Origin: Chamaesiphon sp. GL140_3_metabinner_129_sub
GTDB lineage: Bacteria > Cyanobacteriota > Cyanobacteriia > Cyanobacteriales > Chamaesiphonaceae
NCBI GenBank assembly: GCA_025358725.1
Contig: JANYIT010000244.1
Coordinates: 1 to 32,631, forward strand
Length of the DNA stretch: 32,631 nucleotides
Reading direction: 5' to 3'
In this document: piece after piece, positions 7,504 to 13,824 of the stretch
How the letters are laid out: each line of letters begins with the position of its first letter
Position numbering within the stretch: the first letter of the stretch is position 1
Notes under the pieces: model-generated
Databases searched by the model: none
Told to the model about the DNA's origin: nothing
What the model saw: the letters and a program-made list of their open reading frames with translations, nothing else
Translations under genes and position numbers: made by a program

Positions 7504-8644
7504 TGCCTGGTCCGAGGATGGCTGTCACCCGACCATTTGAGTTTCGCTGAACGGTTGCCGTCCTATAACCGCTGGCGTAGTATGGACAATCCCTGCCCAC
7601 ACTGAGGCTGTTCTGATCGGCGGTGAGGGTGAGCGTCCAGCTTACTCCCTCGCGATTCGTCCACTTCAGTCTCGTGCTATCGATCTCGGCAATGGTCACA
7701 TAGTGCCAGTTGTTCTTACCCGATCTGTCATAGAGATGATTTTCATACGTTCCTGTCAGCTCTTGGGCAGAGACAGGTTTGATCTGAGTAGATTTTTTAG
7801 CCGCTCGATGGGCTTGGCCGATCGCCGTTCTCGCCAATTTTAAGTTACCAGATTCTAGCTTACTTGTCAGACTTGCTTTGGCAATACTAACAGATGTGTT
7901 CCAATAAGCGGCTAGTGCAACTGCATCTTCATAACTAAAATCGCTACTATAGTTACAAATACCCCGCCCAGCATATTGTTGACGAGCTGCGACAAGTTTA
8001 CCTGGCACATTTCTAGAAAATCCTGGCAATCCGAGCAACCCTTTACCCGCTAATAATTTGGCATTTTCGGGAGAGATATTCCAGAAAGCTCCTAACATTT
8101 GAGCATCACAGTAACCATAACCAGCATGAAAATAGGCATTGAAAATCTTTCGATCTGATGGAAAATTGACATTTTTAACTGATTGACGGGCTTCACTCAC
8201 AACCTGTTTTGCCAGTTTTAAGTTACCAGATTCTAGCTTACTCGTCAGACTGGCTTTAGCCGTAGCAATAGAGGTTTTCCAATAGGCTGCTAGTGCCACA
8301 GCATCCTCATAACTAAAATCACTACTATAGTTACAAATACCCCGCCCAGCATATTCTCGACGTAATGCTGAAAGTTTCGCTGGCACATTCCCTGGATAGC
8401 CTGAATAACCGAGAATCATTTTACCTGCTGTTATCTTGGCATTATAGGGATTTGTTTGCCAGACAGTGGCTAACATTTGAGCATCACAGTAACCATTGCC
8501 AGCGTTGTAATAAGCATTAACAGTTCTCTCGGTTTGAGACTCAGCAAAAACAGGTTGGTGCAGGAAATCGATCCCAGAAAATACGACAATGCCGAGCAAT
8601 GAAGCTTGGCTGAGAGTCTTTAATAAACACTGAATGTTAACCAT
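7481..8644 (-). CDS. Secreted protein with four YxDA helical modules
   Basis: I do not recognise a named family. From the ATG at 8644 it encodes 387 residues; a TTG six codons upstream is possible, but AAGGA eight bases before the ATG decides the start. A signal peptide (about residues 1-34, ending PVFA) predicts export. Two long repeats begin near residues 43 and 169, period 126 residues (378 bp), and are nearly identical in places at DNA level. Each long repeat contains two related half-modules with the pattern Y-x-D-A-x-x-L-x-x-x-W, then A-K six residues later, giving four modules. The first half of each repeat has Cys in YCDA, and GRGICNY supplies a second Cys, suggesting a disulfide. After about residue 290 a separate beta-rich domain (LTGTYENHLYDRSG...) ends the protein. 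The amidoligase gene overlaps its 3' end. Confidence 0.85.
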   Translation of the reverse strand: MVNIQCLLKTLSQASLLGIVVFSGIDFLHQPVFAESQTERTVNAYYNAGNGYCDAQMLATVWQTNPYNAKITAGKMILGYSGYPGNVPAKLSALRREYAGRGICNYSSDFSYEDAVALAAYWKTSIATAKASLTSKLESGNLKLAKQVVSEARQSVKNVNFPSDRKIFNAYFHAGYGYCDAQMLGAFWNISPENAKLLAGKGLLGLPGFSRNVPGKLVAARQQYAGRGICNYSSDFSYEDAVALAAYWNTSVSIAKASLTSKLESGNLKLARTAIGQAHRAAKKSTQIKPVSAQELTGTYENHLYDRSGKNNWHYVTIAEIDSTRLKWTNREGVSWTLTLTADQNSLSVGRDCPYYASGYRTATVQRNSNGRVTAILGPGNEPYQRQ

Positions 8645-9113
8645 TGGGCTTGTCCTTGTCAAAACTGACGATCGTAATATTTTTATTTAAAAAGCTATAT
8701 ATATTTTTTTCGATTGGGTAAATAATATTTTTCAACTATTTATTATTCAACCAATTGACATGAACCAATAAATAGGTAGGTGAGATTGACGTAAAGTACA
8801 TGTATAGAAAGTGAATTACGATCTATAGCAAGCAAAAGTTGAAAGCTTTATAATATATTGATATATGCGTATTTCACAATACTTGATTAATGATATCATC
8901 AGTATAAAACGGAACACGTAAGCTGAAGTATTTGTTGCTCAAATCTTAACTATCTACCTGAATAGCTGATCCTTGTCTAACAGCAGGCTTACGCCAAGGC
9001 TAACGATATTTTCTCAAGAATTATCAATCGAGCCTTTGATAATTTCCAGATAGAATAGAAAAGTTACACCACCCGAATCCAAACAAAATCTTTTACAAAA
9101 CCTTAAAAGTTCC
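8645..9113. other. Divergent intergenic region, AT-rich
   Basis: 469 bp between the minus repeat-protein gene and the plus CHAT gene. No ORF with protein character and no HIP1 octamer. It must contain both promoters, but I see no convincing -35/-10 pair. Confidence 0.5.
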
Positions 9114-10544
9114 ATGCAGCTAAAGATATTCGTCTGGCGATCTCTGTCGATCGCGTGTCTGTGGATTGTGCTGAATATCACTCCCTCGATACTCCCAGGG
9201 AGTGGCGTTGCTAACGGGTATGGTTCTGTGGCAACTGCCACTTTACCAGACGTAGCTACTAGGGTGGTAAATCTCAATGCTAGACTAAAACCACAACCTG
9301 TAAATGGGCAAAAGTTGCAACGATCGCTCGATCGCAACAACTTAGTCGATGTGATTCGGCAAGTGGAATTAGGCTGGCAATATCAATATGAAACTTATTA
9401 TGAAGGGAAATTAAAATCGCAATATTTTGAATTACCAGAAATTCAACAACAATTAGCTAAGATCGATCGATCGACTAAGACTAAATCTGCATTACTTTAT
9501 GCGGTGCCGCGTCCAGATGACTTACAGCTAATTTTAGTATCTGCCCAAGGTGCAACCGTCCACAAAACAGTCAAGGAGGCAAATGCTAAAACCCTCCCCG
9601 AAGTTGCCAAAACCCTCCGCCTCAATATAGTCAATCCCCAAACTACCAGTGCTGAATACTTACCGCCAGCACAACAACTCGATCAGTGGTTAATTCAGCC
9701 AGTTGCCGCAGACTTGAAAGCCCAAAAAATCGATACAATTTTGTTTTGCTTGGGCACAGGTTTACGTGGATTGCCATTAGCAGCACTCCACGATGGACGA
9801 CAATTTTTGGTCGAACGCTATAACTTGGCGATTATTCCAGCATTTAACTTGTTGGATCGTCAATCGACAACGTTAAAAGGATTACAAGTATTAGCAATGG
9901 GTGCTGATAAGTTTACCGACAATGCCAATTTACCTGCGGTGCCCCTCGAATTGGCAACGATTACCCAGCAGGGATTTTGGCAGGGACAAGTATTGTTAAA
10001 TGAGGCATTTACATTACAGAAATTTCAGCAGGCGCGATCTCAGACTCCTTACGGAATCGTGCATTTGGCTACCCATGCCGATATTTCTGCCAAATCGGTA
10101 AAGAATTCCTATATTCAGTTTTGGGATCGGCGATTGCAATTAAATGAAGTTCGCGATCTGCGCTTGGACAAGCCTGCTGTACAGCTTTTGGTACTGAGTG
10201 CTTGTCGGACGGCATTGGGCACACCGAATGCGGAATTGGGGTTTGCGGGGTTGGCGGTGCAGTCGGGGGCGAAGGCGGTATTGGCGAGTCTGTGGTCAGT
10301 GGATGATGTGGGCACACTAGTGCTAATGTCGGATTTTTATCAGCAGTTGAAAACTGCAAACCTCAAATCCACAGCGTTACGCAATACGCAGATAGCGATG
10401 CTGAAGGGGGATTTGACCTTGGGCAATAGTTCGATCCGCCGCGTGCGGGGGAGCTTGCCATCGGAGTTACAGTCCTTGCAGGAGCGAGATTTGTCCCATC
10501 CTTACTATTGGGCAGCGTTTACGACGATCGGTAATCCTTGGTGA
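9114..10544 (+). CDS. Secreted CHAT-domain (caspase-like) protein
   Basis: A 476-residue protein with an N-terminal signal peptide or anchor (about residues 1-33, hydrophobic SIACLWIVLNITPSIL), a helical middle (about 60-170) and a C-terminal CHAT domain (about 180-476). CHAT domains are caspase-fold cysteine peptidases. The catalytic pair is intact: His317/His321 in HLATHAD and Cys364 in LSACRTALG. The family end motif PYYWAAFTTIGNPW closes the protein. Most cyanobacterial CHAT proteins of this type carry long TPR arrays; none is visible here, so it is a short form. The predicted location is periplasm or outside. A terminator follows 70 bp after the stop, so it is probably transcribed alone. 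Target unknown. Confidence 0.88.
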   Translation: MQLKIFVWRSLSIACLWIVLNITPSILPGSGVANGYGSVATATLPDVATRVVNLNARLKPQPVNGQKLQRSLDRNNLVDVIRQVELGWQYQYETYYEGKLKSQYFELPEIQQQLAKIDRSTKTKSALLYAVPRPDDLQLILVSAQGATVHKTVKEANAKTLPEVAKTLRLNIVNPQTTSAEYLPPAQQLDQWLIQPVAADLKAQKIDTILFCLGTGLRGLPLAALHDGRQFLVERYNLAIIPAFNLLDRQSTTLKGLQVLAMGADKFTDNANLPAVPLELATITQQGFWQGQVLLNEAFTLQKFQQARSQTPYGIVHLATHADISAKSVKNSYIQFWDRRLQLNEVRDLRLDKPAVQLLVLSACRTALGTPNAELGFAGLAVQSGAKAVLASLWSVDDVGTLVLMSDFYQQLKTANLKSTALRNTQIAMLKGDLTLGNSSIRRVRGSLPSELQSLQERDLSHPYYWAAFTTIGNPW

Positions 10545-10590
10545 AAGTTCGATCGCCTGCAAATAAAGGATTTACAGCCAATTGATAACT

Positions 10591-10646
10591 GCCATAACCT
10601 TCAAGATTTTCTCAAAAACATCCCTCTACGTTAGGGGTGTTTTTTG
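10591..10646 (+). terminator. Rho-independent terminator after the CHAT gene
   Basis: 12-bp stem (arms 10614-10625 and 10633-10644, one G-U wobble), 7-base loop and a run of T. The 37 bases 10591-10627 match 11161-11197 at 35 positions, so this terminator region is duplicated on the other side of the next gene. Confidence 0.9.
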
Positions 10647-10783
10647 TTGGCAGTCAGAAGTGCGGAAGGTGGGTTAAAAAAATAATTACTTGTTTACTTT
10701 GAACGGAAAGTGCATAAACCCAAATTCCAGACGTGAATATCATCACAAGCTCAAACACACTCATAAACAAAAGGAAAACGACA

Positions 10784-11161
10784 ATGCTATTCAAAAAAAT
10801 CGCTGCTTTATCCGCTATCGCTCTAGTTACACTCACTGGTGGAATGGCATCAGCCGCACCCGCACCTAGAGTCACAGTCTTTAATCAAGGTGGCTATGTT
10901 GCTGATTACCAAGTTAGCTACATCTCGAATGGACAAGTTCAAACGATGACCACGCCTCGGATGGTGGTTGGTGATAAAAAAACACTCACACTACCAATGG
11001 GTAGCCAAATAGTTCTAGTTAAGGGTCAAATGTACACTGGCTTATTTTGGGAACCAAAACGTCAAATCTTTGCCATGCCTGCTCAGGCTGGAAGCTGCTT
11101 TAAAACTTATGGGACGATTTTCAAAGGTAATTGGTCAACACAATGTACTGCTGATTTTTAG
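10784..11161 (+). CDS. Small secreted protein resembling cytolysin domain 4
   Basis: 125 residues with a clear signal peptide (residues 1-24, cleavage after ASA). The ATG at 10784 is preceded by AAGGA at 8 bases; an upstream in-frame ATG at 10733 lacks a ribosome site and would bury the signal peptide. The mature part resembles the C-terminal beta-sandwich (domain 4) of thiol-activated, cholesterol-dependent cytolysins. NQGGYVADYQVSY (34-46) parallels the GAYVA start of that domain. TGLFWEPKR (85-93) matches the membrane-binding undecapeptide ECTGLAWEWWR at T, G, L, W, E and R. YGTIF (109-113) parallels the WGTTL strand. Two Cys (105, 121) could form a disulfide. No pore-forming domains are present. 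Function is unknown; an adhesion or lipid- or glycan-binding role is inference. A terminator follows directly. Confidence 0.8.
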   Translation: MLFKKIAALSAIALVTLTGGMASAAPAPRVTVFNQGGYVADYQVSYISNGQVQTMTTPRMVVGDKKTLTLPMGSQIVLVKGQMYTGLFWEPKRQIFAMPAQAGSCFKTYGTIFKGNWSTQCTADF

Positions 11162-11183
11162 CCACAACCTTCAATATTTTCTC

Positions 11184-11214
11184 AAAAACATCCCTCTCTT
11201 AGGGATGTTTTTTT
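11184..11214 (+). terminator. Rho-independent terminator after the cytolysin-like gene
   Basis: Perfect 12-bp stem (11184-11195 and 11201-11212), 5-base loop and seven T. The sequence from the last base of the stop codon onward is a near copy of the terminator region that precedes the gene. Confidence 0.93.
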
Positions 11215-11295
11215 GTGAGGCGATGGTTGAAATTAATAACGACCTGTTCGATCGAGCAGATATAATGGTTATATACTACCCGATTGCCTTAACTC

Positions 11296-12495
11296 ATGCG
11301 TCAGCGCACAGATTTAATCGAGATATTTTCCGCATTTCTGCAATTTGAAAACGATCGATCCCAGGGATGGGCGATCGATCCGCGCTTAAATCGCAGTATG
11401 ACCCGATTAATCCCCTTAGAATCTCGCGGTAGTGAGGATTTTTGGGCAGCTTATTGGTTGAAACAATATGCCCAACAAGCTACTGTCACCAATCCAGATC
11501 TGCGTCTGGCAATTGGTCATCTTGCGGCTTATTTGCAAGAAACTTGTTTTTGGGCAGTAAATCGGGTGATGCCGCGTGCTGGTTCGATTCAGATGAAGTT
11601 GTCGGATTGCTTTCAGGTGGCGATCGCGGATTTGCCCAAGCTATTGGCAGGGTTCGATGTATCGAAGCCGACGAGTTTAAAAGCTTATGCTAATACTGTT
11701 TTTAGTAATTGTTTGCGGGATAATTTGCGACAACGACGGGAGATTGATGTTTGTACCGATTGGGGATTGTTACAGAAAATCAGTCGCAAACGCCTGTTAG
11801 ATACTCTCACTGCCAATAATTTTGATACCGTCACGCGCGATCGTTATTATGTGGCTTGGAAGGTTTTGACAACTCATCATAGTTCTGAAAAGTCACCCAA
11901 ACTCCGCTCGATCGCTGCCCCCGATGCCCAGACTTGGCAACTAATCGAACAGTCTTACAATCGAGAGCGGCAAGAATTTCCGCATTTAACCGCCGCAACT
12001 GCCAAAGAACTGGAAAAATGGTTGCTGGATGCGGCTAAAAAGGTGCGGAACTATCTCTATCCCAATGTCAATTCTTTAAATGTCAAGAAGGGTGATGACA
12101 CGGAAGCAGAATGGGAAAGTGATCTAGTCGGAAATGATCCAGAACCGATGGTGTATCTAGAAGAGCAGGAAACCAGAGCCGAACGCCAAACCCAACAACA
12201 GCAAATGGTAACGGTGTTGCACGAGGCGATCGCCAAGCTCGATCAACCCGCAGCCCAGTTGTTGACACTTTATTATCGCGATCGGGCAACCCAACAAAAT
12301 ATTGCCCAGCAATTGAATCTGCCCCAATACACAATTTCCCGCAAGCTCACAAAAACTAGAGAAACCTTGCTCAAAGCGATCGTGGCTTGGGGGCAAACCA
12401 CATTGCATATTCAGTCGACTTCAGACGTGATTGCTGCTATCAGCCCTCTACTGGAAGAGTGGCTGGAATCATTCTATCAATCGATCGACCAATGA
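11296..12495 (+). CDS. Sigma-70-family RNA polymerase sigma factor (non-primary)
   Basis: A 399-residue protein of the cyanobacterial alternative sigma type. A region-2-like segment around residues 115-185 (FDVSKPTSLKAYANTVFSN, then LRDNLRQRRE) would bind core polymerase and the -10 element. A long acidic, glutamine-rich linker follows (about 255-305). Region 4 lies at about 309-362 (HEAIAKLDQPAAQLL, then helix-turn-helix NIAQQLNLPQYTISRKLTK) and would read the -35. The divergence from the primary sigma factor suggests a dedicated regulon. Genes for DUF1822, CHAT-CHASE2 and DUF928 proteins follow on the same strand and are the obvious candidates for its control. A large hairpin lies between it and DUF1822. 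No anti-sigma factor is recognisable in the window. Confidence 0.8.
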   Translation: MRQRTDLIEIFSAFLQFENDRSQGWAIDPRLNRSMTRLIPLESRGSEDFWAAYWLKQYAQQATVTNPDLRLAIGHLAAYLQETCFWAVNRVMPRAGSIQMKLSDCFQVAIADLPKLLAGFDVSKPTSLKAYANTVFSNCLRDNLRQRREIDVCTDWGLLQKISRKRLLDTLTANNFDTVTRDRYYVAWKVLTTHHSSEKSPKLRSIAAPDAQTWQLIEQSYNRERQEFPHLTAATAKELEKWLLDAAKKVRNYLYPNVNSLNVKKGDDTEAEWESDLVGNDPEPMVYLEEQETRAERQTQQQQMVTVLHEAIAKLDQPAAQLLTLYYRDRATQQNIAQQLNLPQYTISRKLTKTRETLLKAIVAWGQTTLHIQSTSDVIAAISPLLEEWLESFYQSIDQ

Positions 12496-12527
12496 TAATC
12501 CAATCGGTTAGAAACCGCTCCTCAGAG

Positions 12528-12581
12528 TGCAAAGTCCGCCTACGCGGACTAATAAACCAGTCCGCGTAGGCGGACTTTGCA
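12528..12581. repeat. Long perfect inverted repeat, 23-bp arms
   Basis: Arms 12528-12550 and 12559-12581 are perfectly complementary, with an 8-base loop. Each arm contains its own smaller palindrome (AGTCCGC-CTAC-GCGGACT), so it can fold as one long stem or as two side hairpins. It begins 33 bp after the sigma factor stop. No T-tract follows. It is likely a dispersed palindromic element that may also attenuate read-through. Confidence 0.9.
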
Positions 12582-12588
12582 TCACTAG

Positions 12589-12607
12589 CGACGACTTTTA
12601 GTCGTTG
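12589..12607. repeat. Small hairpin next to the long inverted repeat
   Basis: Stem ACGACT / AGTCGT with a 3-base TTT loop, extendable by a G-U and a C-G pair. It directly follows the 23-bp inverted repeat, and together they fill most of the gap before the DUF1822 gene. Confidence 0.6.
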
Positions 12608-12650
12608 GCGATCGATTTATTTATACCCAAGCCCAACGCCCCGGAGAATC

Positions 12651-13811
12651 ATGACACTCGAACTCATCCCGATTACCCAACTTACCTTACCCATTCCCGC
12701 ACCGATGAGCGATCGAGCTTGGCAACAGGCACAGGCTTATCGATCGGTTGAATCAAGGTGGAATTCTTACCTGAATCAAATCGCTAGCCAATCGATCGCC
12801 GCAGATTTAGCGGCAGACTTTCCCCAAATTAGGATCTCACCAGATTCAGATACTTGGCAATTTGTCAATGGTAGTGTGTTGGAATTGAATGGGAAACGGA
12901 TTGTCCTGTTGTCCTCCAAAGCGATCGATCATAGCGAATTAGTTATTCCCCAGGAATGGGTCGATATTCCCGCCTGGGCGGGAGATTACTTCATTGCGGT
13001 TCAAATTGACCCCGATGCCGAAATGCTCCATTGCTGGGGCTATACGACCCATCAGAGGATGAAAGCAAAAGCCAGATATGATGCAAGCGATCGCACTTAC
13101 AGTCTCGATGCCCATCATTTAATTGCCGATATATCCGGTTTGTGGGTAATCCAGCAACTCAATCCTAGCGAAGTCACTCAAACAGCGATCGCGCCTCTCG
13201 CAAGTGTGGCAGCCACTCAAGCAGAGCATCTATTACAACGATTGGCGACAGTCCCCAATCCCCGCTTAGAAATTCCGTTTGAATTGTGGGGGGCATTGGT
13301 GAGCGATCGTCAGTGGCGACAACGATTAGTTGAATTACGTCAAGGCGCAACATCTGTCCGCACTGATTTAACTACTGCCACCAGCCGCCTCAGCGGTTGG
13401 CTCCAAAACGCTTTTAGTACTGGTTGGCAAGCAGTAGAAGACTTTTTAGGCGAGGATGCCGAATTAGCCTTGGCATTTCGCCAAACGGCAACGCCAACGT
13501 CAACCGTGCGCCGAGTCAAAGCTTTGCAATTACCGGATCGTCTATTATTGCTATTGGTGTCAGTAGAATCAGAAGCAGACGAACGCCTAGGCATTGGGGT
13601 ACAACTAAGATCGATCTACAACACCGAAACTCTCCCCGCCGACTTAACCTTAACCCTACTTTCTAGCGATGATGAAGTGATGCGATCGGTTGTCACCCGC
13701 GATCGTGATAATGCCATTCAGTTACCGCGATTTCGCTTGAACTCAGGTACAGAATTTAAGATTCAAGTGCAATTAGGCGCAACGACTGTGGTTGAATCTT
13801 TTCTGGTTTAG
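12651..13811 (+). CDS. DUF1822-family protein
   Basis: A 386-residue soluble protein with the look of the cyanobacterial DUF1822 family. The N-terminal part (LPIPAPMSDRAWQQAQAY, then SVESRWNSYLNQIA) is the region I recognise. A central part (about 75-160, ending DAHHLIADISGLWVIQQL) and a C-terminal beta-rich part (about 285-386: LLLLLVSVESEADERLGIGVQL, split here for clarity, to TVVESFLV) follow. No signal peptide. Biochemical role is unknown. Family members occur beside CHASE2, CHAT and DUF928 genes in cyanobacteria (from general knowledge). The stop lies 13 bp before the next start, so it is co-translated with the CHAT-CHASE2 gene. Confidence 0.8.
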   Translation: MTLELIPITQLTLPIPAPMSDRAWQQAQAYRSVESRWNSYLNQIASQSIAADLAADFPQIRISPDSDTWQFVNGSVLELNGKRIVLLSSKAIDHSELVIPQEWVDIPAWAGDYFIAVQIDPDAEMLHCWGYTTHQRMKAKARYDASDRTYSLDAHHLIADISGLWVIQQLNPSEVTQTAIAPLASVAATQAEHLLQRLATVPNPRLEIPFELWGALVSDRQWRQRLVELRQGATSVRTDLTTATSRLSGWLQNAFSTGWQAVEDFLGEDAELALAFRQTATPTSTVRRVKALQLPDRLLLLLVSVESEADERLGIGVQLRSIYNTETLPADLTLTLLSSDDEVMRSVVTRDRDNAIQLPRFRLNSGTEFKIQVQLGATTVVESFLV

Positions 13812-13824
13812 GTAGGATCAAATA

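Noticed and set aside
8645-8662. TTG start six codons upstream of the YxDA repeat protein
   Set aside because: The AAGGA site is placed for the ATG at 8644 and the TTG adds residues before the signal peptide without support.
10069-10359. Two overlapping minus-strand ORFs inside the CHAT gene
   Set aside because: They are antisense to the conserved catalytic region and have proline-rich shadow composition.
10733-10783. Upstream ATG for the cytolysin-like gene
   Set aside because: No ribosome site there, while AAGGA precedes the ATG at 10784, which also opens a clean signal peptide.
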